The notes: generated from the letters alone by a model not told the origin. 64,000 nt of DNA from JAWSVE01 sp050633885 (GCA_050633885.1 JBOEHK010000006.1:310001-374000), one strand, 5' to 3'; shown: positions 16,658 to 25,981, counted from the first letter of the stretch. A program made the numbers and translations.

Positions 16658-17461
16658 ATGAACACTCATCATCAATCACCTTTGAGTTTATACGGCGAAA
16701 CATTTAACAGCCGATTATTACTCGGTACAGCACAATACCCCTCTCCACAAAGTTTATTGGATGCAATAGATTTGTCGAAAACTAACATTGTCACACTCGG
16801 CTTACGACGACAGGATCCAAGCAACAAGGGAGGTGATAATTTTTGGCAAAACATCAAAGCGACAGGCAAAAAATTATTACCGAATACAGCTGGGTGCAAA
16901 TCATCAAAAGAAGCAATTACAACGGCAGAAATGTCTCGCGAAATCTTTGAAACCAATTGGCTAAAACTTGAAGTGATTGGAGACGATTATAATTTACAGC
17001 CTGATCCCTACGCACTCGTAGAATCAGCAAAAGATTTAATACAACGCGGATTTAAAATATTACCCTACTGCACTGACGATTTAATCGTTTGTCAAAAATT
17101 ATTAGATGTAGGCTGCGAGGTATTAATGCCCTGGGGTGCACCCATCGGTACAGGCCGAGGCTTAATGAATAAATATAATTTACAAACACTACGAGAGCGC
17201 TTGCCAGATACGCCTCTTATTATTGATGCGGGGATTGGAGCACCCTCTCAAGCTTGCGAAGCGATGGAAATGGGGTTTAACGCGGTCTTATTAAATACCG
17301 CTGTCGCAAAAGCTGCTGAACCACCGATAATGGCGAAAGCTTTTGCTGATGCCATTGACGCAGGAAGATCCGCTTTTTTATCCGGGTTGATGACAACAAA
17401 ACAAACTGCACAACCCAGCACACCAACAATAGGCCAACCTTTTTGGCATCATAAAAAATAA
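16658..17461 (+). CDS. thiG: thiazole synthase ThiG
   Basis: TIM-barrel enzyme of 267 residues forming thiazole phosphate from DXP, dehydroglycine (from ThiO) and ThiS thiocarboxylate. Diagnostic segments are SRLLLGTAQYPS, VTLGLRRQ, LPNTAGCKSSKEA, the WLKLEVIGDD strand with the Schiff-base Lys, LMPWGAPIGTG and VLLNTAVAKA. It completes the riboswitch-controlled operon. The C-terminal ~15 residues are a polar tail of the usual kind. The glycosyltransferase gene starts 18 bp later, so it may be read from the same transcript. Confidence 0.97.
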   Translation: MNTHHQSPLSLYGETFNSRLLLGTAQYPSPQSLLDAIDLSKTNIVTLGLRRQDPSNKGGDNFWQNIKATGKKLLPNTAGCKSSKEAITTAEMSREIFETNWLKLEVIGDDYNLQPDPYALVESAKDLIQRGFKILPYCTDDLIVCQKLLDVGCEVLMPWGAPIGTGRGLMNKYNLQTLRERLPDTPLIIDAGIGAPSQACEAMEMGFNAVLLNTAVAKAAEPPIMAKAFADAIDAGRSAFLSGLMTTKQTAQPSTPTIGQPFWHHKK

Positions 17462-17478
17462 TATCAATACTAAAAATA

Positions 17479-18711
17479 ATGCGAATTTTATTATTATCTG
17501 CCTACCATGCGACCAGCCATAAGCAATGGGCCGATGGTTTAATCCAACATCTGTCTGATTATGATTGGACATTACTCTCTCTACCACCACGACATTTTAG
17601 TTGGCGAATACGAGGTAATAGCTTAACGTGGGCGTTTACAAAACAAGACATATTATCTCAGCCCTATGACGTGATTCTTGCCACTTCAATGGTAGATCTA
17701 TCGACATTACGAGGTATGTCACCAGCACTCAGCAAGATTCCCACGATTGTCTATTTCCATGAAAATCAATTTTGCTATCCGCTCTCAGACAACAAACAAT
17801 TTTCTGACACAAAGAGATTCACAAATAATTCTCAAGTAGAGGCGCAACTAACCAGTATATATTCAGCTTTATGCGCCGATGCTGCTATCTTCAACACTCA
17901 CTTTAATCGCGATTCGTTTTTAGGCGGAGCAAAGAAACTACTCAAAAAATTACCGGATGGTATTCCACCCAACATTACTCAATTATTAAATGAAAAAAGT
18001 CAGGTTATTCCAGTTCCCATTGATGACGAATTGTTTACATCGAATTCTTCATGTCAGCCAATACAGTCAGGGCAACCAAAAAAGCCTTGTCTGACAGTTG
18101 TTTGGAATCATCGCTGGGAATATGACAAAGGGCCAGATCGGTTATTAGCAGCACTAAAAAAAATCCCTTCTAAAACCAATTTAACGTTTCACATTCTAGG
18201 AGAAAACTTTAGAAACCAACCCATTGAATTTGAAGGCATCAAAAAACTTTTAATAAACAATAACTGGTTGGGGGAATGGGGTTATATCGAAAATAAAAAG
18301 CTGTACGTACACACACTACGTCATTCAGATGCCGTTCTCTCGACTGCTATTCATGATTTCCAAGGAATTTCGATTCTCGAAGCCGCTGCTGTCGGTTGCA
18401 TCCCTATCGTACCTGATCGATTAGCCTATCGAGAGCTGTTTACTAACGAGGTACTTTATAGTTCTCACTTCGACATTCACAAAGCCAATACTTTTGACGT
18501 TCAAGAAATTGAGCAAGAAGCAACAGCTTTAGCTAGTAAAATCCAATTACTTGCAACCATAACAACCTCTGAAAATAAAAAGATAAAAGACAATAGCAAA
18601 CAACATATTCAGTATTTATCGTGGAGGAATATGAAGGAAAAGTATACCGCTCTATTTGAAGGATTAAGCTTTAAACATGCGCGCATAAAATTCAATCTTC
18701 AAGAACGATAG
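17479..18711 (+). CDS. DUF3524 glycosyltransferase, homologue of tRNA-queuosine mannosyltransferase (GTDC1/QTMAN)
   Basis: GT4-like glycosyltransferase of 410 residues. The N-terminal DUF3524 domain reads MRILLLSAYHATSHKQWADG and continues with LPPRHFSWRIRGN, the pattern of vertebrate GTDC1, which mannosylates queuosine in tRNA-Asp. The middle has PTIVYFHENQFCYP. The C-terminal Glycos_transf_1 domain carries NHRWEYDKGPDRLL, the GEWGYIENKKLY loop and HDFQGISILEAAAVGCIPIVPD with the nucleotide-sugar-binding Glu. An equivalent tRNA-Q role in bacteria is inference from homology. It starts 18 bp after thiG and its 3' end overlaps the convergent membrane-protein gene by 20 bp. No signal peptide, so cytoplasmic. 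Confidence 0.83.
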   Translation: MRILLLSAYHATSHKQWADGLIQHLSDYDWTLLSLPPRHFSWRIRGNSLTWAFTKQDILSQPYDVILATSMVDLSTLRGMSPALSKIPTIVYFHENQFCYPLSDNKQFSDTKRFTNNSQVEAQLTSIYSALCADAAIFNTHFNRDSFLGGAKKLLKKLPDGIPPNITQLLNEKSQVIPVPIDDELFTSNSSCQPIQSGQPKKPCLTVVWNHRWEYDKGPDRLLAALKKIPSKTNLTFHILGENFRNQPIEFEGIKKLLINNNWLGEWGYIENKKLYVHTLRHSDAVLSTAIHDFQGISILEAAAVGCIPIVPDRLAYRELFTNEVLYSSHFDIHKANTFDVQEIEQEATALASKIQLLATITTSENKKIKDNSKQHIQYLSWRNMKEKYTALFEGLSFKHARIKFNLQER

Positions 18712-19132
18712 GCTCTTTACCCGATTTCTTTCTTAACCAGTTAATCGTTTTCATCACCCCTTTTCTAGCCACAATCCAATTCACCAGTTTGTGCTTTCCA
18801 GGAAAATCAGCGATGAATACTCCTAGCAAAATTGTTAACAAACCTTGCCCCGGTAAGATTAATAGCAAGATTCCTAGCACAATAAAACAAACGGCAATTG
18901 TATTTCTGATAATCTTAGTCACTATGATAGCGAGCGGGTGCTCTCCTAATAATGCTGAACGAAACCGTCCTGGTTCAGAAAAATAGTTTGGCGGTATTCT
19001 AATAATGAGCCACGGTATGAGTATTAACGAGAGGACAAAAAATACAACGGAGATAATAGCGAGCCACACCAAGACTTGTTCATTTGACGTAAGCCATTGA
19101 ACAAAGGGAATATTTTCAATTTTATTTAACAT
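18692..19132 (-). CDS. PGPGW-like small membrane protein
   Basis: Membrane protein of 146 residues. Helices are seen at ~18-42 and ~68-105. The second region carries LLLILPGQGLLTILLGVFIADFPGKHKLVNWI, the pattern of the PGPGW family (putative transmembrane protein), here with PGQGL rather than PGPGW. The tail is basic and cytoplasmic by the positive-inside rule. Function is unknown for the family. Its last 20 bp overlap the end of the DUF3524 gene on the other strand. Confidence 0.75.
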   Translation of the reverse strand: MLNKIENIPFVQWLTSNEQVLVWLAIISVVFFVLSLILIPWLIIRIPPNYFSEPGRFRSALLGEHPLAIIVTKIIRNTIAVCFIVLGILLLILPGQGLLTILLGVFIADFPGKHKLVNWIVARKGVMKTINWLRKKSGKEPIVLED

Positions 19133-19378
19133 TAGATCGTTTCAAAAAGACAGTATTAAACTATAAAAACAATAGCTATTAGTGAAAGGAGGCTGGCGCC
19201 AATCACACACTTAATGCATGCTATTCACACTCTCAATCTACTGAGGATTGTGAGAGATTTCATTACTTATGACAGAATGAATATGGGATAATGCACTCCC
19301 TAGTGAAAATTCACAACTGAAACCACTGATTGCTTTGTGCTTTTTAAATAGTTTTACATTTATCAGGAATCTTTATTT

Positions 19379-20119
19379 ATGGAACCTTTCCAAATTGCTG
19401 CGCAAACCAAAAATACATTAGCTCTTTTTTCTTCTACAACTAAACACCCATTAACAACTCAATGGTTGCTCTGTTCACTCGTATTTATCGCCTCTACGCT
19501 TAGTTTTCAAACGGTAGCTTCCCCTTGGTATATTGGAGGAGGATTAGGTTTAAGTATCATCGACGATTTCTGTGAAGATGATTTATCTCGAGACTGTGAC
19601 GATGACGGAGTGGCCTTTCAGATTTTTTCTGGCGTTAAGGTTAACGAATATATCGCCTTTGAATTATCTACTGGAGGCGTCTCTGGCATGAAAACGCCGA
19701 GATCTCGCATCCCAGAGAGAGACGGGCAAACAGCCGCAGCGCTATTAGGATTTAATGCTGTTTTTTTTATTCCTCTCACAGAACACGTTAAGTTATTTGG
19801 TGGGCCCGGAATTTATTACGCAAGAACTTCTACGGAAGTGTATAGACGATATTATTATGGTTTCTATACCAGCAGTAGTGACGAATATTATTACTCTTAC
19901 TACGATTATGATGATGACGGTTACTCTGATTATGATGACAACCATATCACCGACTCGTCAACAGCAGGCAGTTTTATGGCCGGAATTGAAGTTAAGTTCT
20001 CCAAAAGGTTCAGCGGTCGCTTTCAATTACAATCTGTAAGATCTGTTGACGGCGGCGAAGCCTTTGATAAAGACCGGGATGTCAATTTTTTCACTGCAAA
20101 TGTAATTTTTAATTTTTAA
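19379..20119 (+). CDS. small outer-membrane beta-barrel protein with Tyr/Asp-rich insert
   Basis: Protein of 246 residues. The signal peptide is long, with an N-region of ~30 residues before LLCSLVFIASTLSFQTVA-SP. The mature part begins WYIGGGLGLSIID and ends VNFFTANVIFNF, the terminal-Phe pattern of OmpA/OmpW-size 8-stranded barrels. The segment ~160-190 is unusual: runs of Tyr and Asp with Ser and Gly, placed where a surface loop is expected. An acidic pair segment (FCEDDLSRDCDDDG) near the N-terminus contains two Cys that could pair. Function unknown; a surface, metal-binding or adhesive role can only be guessed. AGGA precedes the ATG by ten bases. Confidence 0.7.
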   Translation: MEPFQIAAQTKNTLALFSSTTKHPLTTQWLLCSLVFIASTLSFQTVASPWYIGGGLGLSIIDDFCEDDLSRDCDDDGVAFQIFSGVKVNEYIAFELSTGGVSGMKTPRSRIPERDGQTAAALLGFNAVFFIPLTEHVKLFGGPGIYYARTSTEVYRRYYYGFYTSSSDEYYYSYYDYDDDGYSDYDDNHITDSSTAGSFMAGIEVKFSKRFSGRFQLQSVRSVDGGEAFDKDRDVNFFTANVIFNF

Positions 20120-20213
20120 CGTTTACTATTATTTTTTTTAATAGAGCTGTGATGATACAGCCTCTACTTTTCTATCTTTTACTCGGTCCTCCTCAGCTTA
20201 CTTAGGATTCACC

Positions 20214-20738
20214 ATGAAAGATCATAGTATTTCTAATACACCCCAAAAGATCTTAATCTTTGGTAATTCTGGTTCTGGAAAATCCACACTGGCTCGCACC
20301 TTCTCACAATCAAATCATACCGCGCATTTAGATTTAGATACTTTGGCTTGGCTTCCCACTCAACCGCCGCAAAGAATGCCTTTGTCAGAATCTGAATGGG
20401 CCATCAAACAGTTTATGAACGAAAACGACCAGTGGGTTATAGAAGGATGTTATACCGATCTTTTAGCGCTTGCGGCAGATGAAGCAACTGAGATCATTTA
20501 TCTTGACCTATCAATCGATGACTGCATAAAAAACGCGAAGGGCAGACCCTGGGAACCTCATAAATATGCTTCTAAGCAAGCCCAAGACGATAATCTTGAC
20601 ATGTTAATCAGTTGGATCTGCGATTACCACACTCGCAATGATGTTTTTTCAAAAAAGTCACACGAAGCGTTCTTTAATAATTTTCATGGTAAAAAAACAC
20701 GATTATCTACTCGACCTGATACAAGTGAAATCTGTTAA
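20214..20738 (+). CDS. P-loop kinase-like protein (adenylate-kinase fold)
   Basis: Cytoplasmic protein of 174 residues. Walker A is GNSGSGKST at ~17-25, followed by HLDLDTLAWLP, the pattern of shikimate/adenylate-kinase-like proteins annotated as topology modulation or AAA-family ATPases. IIYLDLSIDDCIKNAKGRPWEPHKY is the lid-side region. The phosphate acceptor is unknown. The gene stands alone downstream of the barrel gene; an AGGA-like site precedes the ATG. Confidence 0.75.
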   Translation: MKDHSISNTPQKILIFGNSGSGKSTLARTFSQSNHTAHLDLDTLAWLPTQPPQRMPLSESEWAIKQFMNENDQWVIEGCYTDLLALAADEATEIIYLDLSIDDCIKNAKGRPWEPHKYASKQAQDDNLDMLISWICDYHTRNDVFSKKSHEAFFNNFHGKKTRLSTRPDTSEIC

Positions 20739-20809
20739 AAATAATAACAATACAAAAGACATACAAGAGACAATCACGTATTTACCAAATGATAAGCTGG
20801 AGTTTTCAC

Positions 20810-22411
20810 ATGAATAAAAATTCCCAACTCACAACTTTCCTTGTCATAGGAATCGGATTGTTTTTAAACGCTTGCGACAAAAACTCTAAAGATCCAACAC
20901 ATGACATCAACACAAAATCACTCAATGAATACCAACACACACCTGAAAAGGAAATTGAGCTAAAAAAAACGCAAAAGATTCACTGGTATAAAGGCAGTAT
21001 CGAGCAAGCGTTTATTGATGCTCAAGAACTTAAAAAGCCCCTTTTTTTATATTGGGGAGCAATTTGGTGTCCTCCATGTGAAGAAATAAAACAGACGGTT
21101 TTCAAAAGCCAACATTTTATTGCTCAATCTGAATTATTTATCCCTGTTTACTTAGACGGTGACACAGATCGAGCGCAATTATGGGGAGAAAAATTTTCGG
21201 TCAAAGGCTATCCAACCATGATTGTTTTTAACCCTGCGGGCGAGGAAGTCACTCGCATTCCCGGCGCCATTGATATTGATAAATACAATACCGTTTTAGC
21301 ACTAAGTTTAAATGGGTTAAAAAAGACATCTTCTTTAATCGAGAAAGCATTAATAACGCCAGATAAATTAACGTCAGGTGATTACACTCAACTCGCATTC
21401 TACGCTTGGGATCAAAACAATTTAGGCATTACGAGCACCGCAGAGTTACTTGATAAACTGGCAGACGCTGCTGAATTAAAACGCAATGCATTAGCATCCT
21501 CTCGACTCTTTCTGCAATCATTAATTCAACGTATCGATGATAAGCACATTATGTCCGAAGAAAATGCATCGATTGCTTATGAAAAATTAAAAGGTATTCT
21601 TAACGACTCTTCTTTACTCATTGCTAATTTAGATTTCTCTATGTTCATGTCAGAAAAAATAACAAAATTACTGACAAAACCTGGGGCCAAGCGTGTTGAA
21701 TTAGAAATCCTCTGGACAAAAAGTATGGAAAGCATTCGATTTGATGACTCGCTCTCCAAAGCTCAGCGACTAGGCACTTGGTATCCACAATTGCATTTAT
21801 ATTGGCTCAATAATCCCAATGCAACTGAATTACCGGAAGCCATTAAAAGCCAAGTGATAGAACATGTGAACCAAATGGATATTTCAACAAGCGGTTCGGC
21901 GAGACAAACAGTTATGAATAAAGGGTACCAAGTATTACAAGCGGCTCATCTTAACGATTTATCTCGCACGTTATTAAAAAATGAAATTGGAAAATCCGAT
22001 TCACCCTATTATTTCATGAGCGGATTGGCGTCACTTGAGGAAAAAGAAAACAATATTGATACGGCTGTGGGATGGCTTTTACGTGCTTACGAAGCAAGCT
22101 CAGGGAAGGCCACTAAATTTCAATGGGGTGTTGAATATGTGACTGGACTAATGCGAATGAAACCAAATGAAACCGAAAAAATATCAGCAATCACCAAACA
22201 ACTCATAAATGACCTAGATCGCCCTATTGATATTTTATCCGGCAGAAATTTTAAACGGCTATCAACATTACTGGACGCTGGAAAAAATTGGGAAATGACA
22301 ACCCGCCGTACGAAAGCACTCAAAGAATTTTATAAAACGATAAACTCACTATGCAACTCGGCTATACCCAACAGCCAGGCAGCAACAAACTGTAATAAAA
22401 TTAGTGTTTAG
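20810..22411 (+). CDS. thioredoxin-fold lipoprotein
   Basis: Lipoprotein of ~533 residues. The ATG at 20810 is chosen over one seven codons upstream because CTGGAG lies seven bases before it and it gives a clean signal sequence, FLVIGIGLFLNAC, with the lipobox Cys. Residues ~60-170 are a thioredoxin-like domain with the active site WCPPC, in the style of the DsbD C-terminal domain or thioredoxin_7: KKPLFLYWGAIWCPPCEEIKQTVF, then VKGYPTMIVFNPAGEEV with the cis-Pro. The remaining ~360 residues are helical and lack a domain I recognise, perhaps TPR-like repeats. A periplasmic disulfide or thiol role is likely; partners are not apparent. Confidence 0.8.
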   Translation: MNKNSQLTTFLVIGIGLFLNACDKNSKDPTHDINTKSLNEYQHTPEKEIELKKTQKIHWYKGSIEQAFIDAQELKKPLFLYWGAIWCPPCEEIKQTVFKSQHFIAQSELFIPVYLDGDTDRAQLWGEKFSVKGYPTMIVFNPAGEEVTRIPGAIDIDKYNTVLALSLNGLKKTSSLIEKALITPDKLTSGDYTQLAFYAWDQNNLGITSTAELLDKLADAAELKRNALASSRLFLQSLIQRIDDKHIMSEENASIAYEKLKGILNDSSLLIANLDFSMFMSEKITKLLTKPGAKRVELEILWTKSMESIRFDDSLSKAQRLGTWYPQLHLYWLNNPNATELPEAIKSQVIEHVNQMDISTSGSARQTVMNKGYQVLQAAHLNDLSRTLLKNEIGKSDSPYYFMSGLASLEEKENNIDTAVGWLLRAYEASSGKATKFQWGVEYVTGLMRMKPNETEKISAITKQLINDLDRPIDILSGRNFKRLSTLLDAGKNWEMTTRRTKALKEFYKTINSLCNSAIPNSQAATNCNKISV

Positions 22412-22526
22412 CCTAACGCATTGAATGTTATTATGATCGCTCGCCAAATACAAAGCACCATACGCAATATCATTTGCAATACCTGAGTTCGGAAGCTGTG
22501 TAGCCATTTCTTTCATCTCTTTTTAA

Positions 22527-23390
22527 TTATTTTTTATTATCTATCGCCCAGTTATACAATATTTTTTTATCGACACCTGTAATATCAGCCGCTAGCGCAG
22601 TTGCTTGCTTCGGAGGCAACTGATCGAGCAATAATTTGACAATGCGCTCAACCTCAGTATCGAGCACTGCTTCTTTTTTTTCGACGACACCTTGGACGAT
22701 AATCACCATCTCGCCTTTTCGTTGATTTCCGTCATTTCCTACAAACTCCGCAATATTTTTGGCTGAATTGACAACGATAGTTTCAAATGTTTTCGTCAGC
22801 TCACGCGCGAATCCTAATCGCCTATTCTCACCAAAAATATCAACCATATCTTTTAAGCAATCTTCAATTCGGTGAGGCGCCTCATAAAAAATCAACGTAC
22901 GAGACTCTTTTTTTAATAGCTCCAACTGCTTTTGCCTTTGTGTTGCCTTGGCGGGTAAAAAACCTTCAAAGATAAAACGGTCTGAGGGAAGCCCTACAGC
23001 CGATAGGGCAGCGACTAAAGCCGATGCTCCTGGGATCGGAACGACTTGGATAGATGACTCTTGAGCCGTTTTGACAAGACGGTAGCCAGGATCTGAAATA
23101 AGGGGTGTTCCCGCATCAGATATAAGTGCTATCGACTGGCCTTGAGAGATCTTATCGATGAGCCACTGAGCACTGTCACCTTCATTATGGTTATGATAAG
23201 CCACCATCGGCGTCGAAATGTGAAAATGTGCCAATAAACGCGTGCTATGACGTGTATCCTCAGCTGCAATGAGGTCTACCTGTTGTAGTGTTTCTATGGC
23301 ACGCGGTACCATATCACCCAAATTACCAATAGGCGTTGCAACGACATAGAGAATGCCTTGATTGGATGAATCGATTTTCGGTGTTTTCAT
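22527..23390 (-). CDS. rsmI: 16S rRNA (cytidine1402-2'-O)-methyltransferase
   Basis: SAM-dependent tetrapyrrole-methylase-fold enzyme (~287 residues) that methylates the ribose of C1402 in 16S rRNA. Segments LYVVATPIGNLGDMVPRAIE, DLIAAEDTRHSTRLLAH, ALISDAGTPLISDPGYRLV and VPIPGASALVAALSAVGLP are diagnostic. The ATG at 23390 is preferred because AGGA lies just upstream; a longer reading needs a GTG 12 codons earlier. It diverges from lpoA, the arrangement conserved across gammaproteobacteria. Confidence 0.97.
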   Translation of the reverse strand: MKTPKIDSSNQGILYVVATPIGNLGDMVPRAIETLQQVDLIAAEDTRHSTRLLAHFHISTPMVAYHNHNEGDSAQWLIDKISQGQSIALISDAGTPLISDPGYRLVKTAQESSIQVVPIPGASALVAALSAVGLPSDRFIFEGFLPAKATQRQKQLELLKKESRTLIFYEAPHRIEDCLKDMVDIFGENRRLGFARELTKTFETIVVNSAKNIAEFVGNDGNQRKGEMVIIVQGVVEKKEAVLDTEVERIVKLLLDQLPPKQATALAADITGVDKKILYNWAIDNKK

Positions 23391-23503
23391 ATTTATCCTA
23401 ATTAAATCGTGCTTAGATGACGCCACAGTGTGAAATACACTCAGTCCATTATTAGCACACTAGATCTAGCATTTAACAATTTTGATTTTTTGAGTAAATT
23501 TTC

Positions 23504-25510
23504 ATGAGTAGCTTACCGTCGTTTTTTTCTTTTGTTATATCTCGACTACCCTCTTTAAAACAGGGTTACTCCCTAAAAACGAGTTACTCCTTAAAAACGA
23601 GTTGGGCCATAAAACAAAGTGGCGCTGTAAAACAAGGTTGCATCATAGCGCTGACACTACTACTTTTATCTGGTTGCACAACCCAGTTATCCTCTAACTT
23701 AGAAACTGCAGCCACCCATGATAAAGAAGCGGCTGAAGACATTCGAGAACTACTCACATCCGCTGAAAACGCCGAATCTCCTGAGCGAGATCAAACCTAC
23801 CTCAAAGCCGCTAGTCTTCTCATCACAATCGGCGAAAATGACTGGGCCAGAAATGTTTTAGGCTCTATCGACTCAGATATTTTATTTGGTGAAGAATTTG
23901 TCGAGTACACGATGCTTTATAGTCGTATCGCCATTGATGATGACGCGTACTTTTTAGCGCAACGCATTCTAACCAACCCACGCGTCGAGCAACAGTGGGA
24001 TCAATTGGACCCTGACACAAAACGAATTATTGTTTCTCGTCGAGCAGAACTCTTTGCCTTACTCGGTGACTCAAAAGAAAGCGTCATAGAACGCATTCGC
24101 TTAAGCGCTTTAGAGCTAACAGAAGAAGAGCAAGATGAAAACAAAGATGCGCTCTGGCAAAGCCTGATGAGCATACCTGAATATGAACTACAACGCTTAG
24201 CCCAAGAGCCTCAAGATAGGATCGCCCAAGGTTGGTATTCTTTGGCTGCCCTCACAAAAAACAACGAATCGGACCTTGGCCGTCAACAGGAAACTGTTGA
24301 TAACTGGATAGGCCAATGGCCTGATCACCCTGCTAGTGCCCGCCTTCCCAGCGACCTCAGGCTATTAAGGCAACTTGTCGAAGAACAACCACAGAGCATT
24401 GCCGTATTACTGCCGTTAAGTGGCCCTTATGGCGCAACAGGAAAAGCCATCAGGGATGGGATTATGGCCGGCTATTTCGATGCGAAAAACAAAAACAGTC
24501 GTACTCCCGAAATAAAAGTTTATGACACCACCAACAACAATATTAATGACCTTTACGATACCGCGATTAACCAAGGAGCCGAGGCTATTATTGGCCCACT
24601 TCTCAAACAAAACATCGAAGAATTGTTTTATCGACTCGATCTTCCCGTGACAACCTTGGCATTAAACTCAGGTGATAGTGACTATGGCTATCCAACAAAT
24701 TTGTATCAGTTTGGTTTACCCGTCGAAGATGAAGCCGTACAAATTGCTGAGCGTGCTTGGTTAGAGGGACATCGTAACGCGATGGTGTTAGTTCAAGAGT
24801 CCGATACAGGTCAACGAGCTGCCGATACGTTTATTTCTGCCTGGGAGGAACTTGGTGGTCAAGTCGTACAGCGAAGTTCTTTCGGCGACAAAGTTAACTA
24901 TCAACGAGTGATAAAAAGCTCTCTTCTTGTCTCCGATAGCGAGAATAGAGCAAGACAAATCAGACGTCTTCTTGGCAGCGACATTAAATTTGAAGAGCCT
25001 CGTCGTCGTCAAGACCTCGATCTCATTTTCATGATGGCAAGGCCCCAAGAAGCACAATTATTAAAACCGACACTTAATTTTCATTTCGCATCAAACATTC
25101 CTGTTTATGCTACCCGACATATTTACACAGGTAGTAAAGCTGGAAAAATGAGTGAAGATTTAAATGGTATTCGCTTTACTACCTTGCCCTGGTGGTTTGA
25201 AAACGAAGATAGCATTAAAAATACAATTATCGATAATGCTAAACCTAATCCCAGCTATCAACAGTTCTACGCAATGGGTATTGATGCTTATCGTGTGCAG
25301 CCCCGCTTAAAACAATTAGAACTTGTGCAAGGTGCTCGTTTTTATGGCACTACCGGCTCGTTAAGCCTAAATACAAAACGTCAAATTACGAGACAGCAAA
25401 CATGGGTAGAAATTAACAAAGGACAGGTGTCTATAATGCCCGATATTGTCTTAGAGGTGGATATCGACAGCTACTCAGAAATTGACCCGAATAGCCGCCC
25501 AAAACTCTGA
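23504..25510 (+). CDS. lpoA: penicillin-binding protein activator LpoA
   Basis: Outer-membrane lipoprotein of 668 residues that activates the peptidoglycan synthase PBP1A from outside the murein. The lipobox LLLLSGC places the modified Cys at residue 58, so the signal sequence is unusually long, with an N-region holding repeats of YSLKTS and KQ. The N-terminal TPR-like half (~70-300) is followed by the periplasmic-binding-protein-like half from ~305 (IAVLLPLSGPYGATGKAIRDG...AIIGPLLKQNIEEL). Its position divergent from rsmI and upstream of yraN-diaA-dolP matches E. coli yraM (lpoA). Confidence 0.95.
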   Translation: MSSLPSFFSFVISRLPSLKQGYSLKTSYSLKTSWAIKQSGAVKQGCIIALTLLLLSGCTTQLSSNLETAATHDKEAAEDIRELLTSAENAESPERDQTYLKAASLLITIGENDWARNVLGSIDSDILFGEEFVEYTMLYSRIAIDDDAYFLAQRILTNPRVEQQWDQLDPDTKRIIVSRRAELFALLGDSKESVIERIRLSALELTEEEQDENKDALWQSLMSIPEYELQRLAQEPQDRIAQGWYSLAALTKNNESDLGRQQETVDNWIGQWPDHPASARLPSDLRLLRQLVEEQPQSIAVLLPLSGPYGATGKAIRDGIMAGYFDAKNKNSRTPEIKVYDTTNNNINDLYDTAINQGAEAIIGPLLKQNIEELFYRLDLPVTTLALNSGDSDYGYPTNLYQFGLPVEDEAVQIAERAWLEGHRNAMVLVQESDTGQRAADTFISAWEELGGQVVQRSSFGDKVNYQRVIKSSLLVSDSENRARQIRRLLGSDIKFEEPRRRQDLDLIFMMARPQEAQLLKPTLNFHFASNIPVYATRHIYTGSKAGKMSEDLNGIRFTTLPWWFENEDSIKNTIIDNAKPNPSYQQFYAMGIDAYRVQPRLKQLELVQGARFYGTTGSLSLNTKRQITRQQTWVEINKGQVSIMPDIVLEVDIDSYSEIDPNSRPKL

Positions 25511-25561
25511 ACTATCTAAACATCAACTTTAACTTCAACATTATTATTTCAAGGATGAAAT

Positions 25562-25981
25562 ATGTGGAAAGAAACATTACAACGAGTATTACACAATAGC
25601 CAAAAAAACTCGTCTCTCAAAAACGCTAAAAAGATGCACATTGGACACTGGGCGGAAAAAGCAACGTCAGAATACTTACAAAGACAAGGACTGACACTAG
25701 AGACTTGCAACTTTAATTGCCAACTCGGTGAAATTGATTTAATTATGCGGGACGGAAACCAGCTTGTTTTTGTCGAAGTTCGCTTCCGAAAAAACACGCA
25801 TTACGGCTCGGCCATTGAAAGTGTTGGCATTCAAAAGCAAAAGAAAATCATTAAAGCAGCTCAGTGTTATCTGTTAGAAAAAAAAGCACCTCAAACTTTA
25901 AGCTGCCGGTTTGACGTCATGGGCGTCAATATTACAAACGGCATTCCATATTTTGAATGGATTAAAAATGCTTTTTACTAA
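25562..25981 (+). CDS. yraN: UPF0102 family endonuclease-like protein YraN
   Basis: Protein of 139 residues of the UPF0102 family, with a Holliday-junction-resolvase-like nuclease fold. The motif GEIDLIMRDGNQLVFVEVRFRK contains the E-x-D-x(9-13)-E-x-K-like acidic pattern of the fold, and HYGSAIESVGIQKQKKIIKAA follows as usual. The first ~20 residues before HIGHWAEKAT are an extra polar extension. Its biochemical role is unknown. It lies between lpoA and diaA as in E. coli. AGGA lies six bases before the ATG. Confidence 0.93.
   Translation: MWKETLQRVLHNSQKNSSLKNAKKMHIGHWAEKATSEYLQRQGLTLETCNFNCQLGEIDLIMRDGNQLVFVEVRFRKNTHYGSAIESVGIQKQKKIIKAAQCYLLEKKAPQTLSCRFDVMGVNITNGIPYFEWIKNAFY

Noticed and set aside
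19225..19256. Inverted repeat CTCTCAATC ... GATTGTGAGAG upstream of the barrel gene
   Set aside because: The stem needs a two-base bulge and lacks a T run; not strong enough to call a terminator or operator.
20123..20145. CTATTA ... TAATAG hairpin with T run after the barrel gene
   Set aside because: AT-only six-base stem whose T run is the loop itself; not a convincing terminator.
22412..22526. Search for RNase P RNA or another structural RNA next to rsmI
   Set aside because: No conserved rnpB core or stable fold is visible in this short gap.
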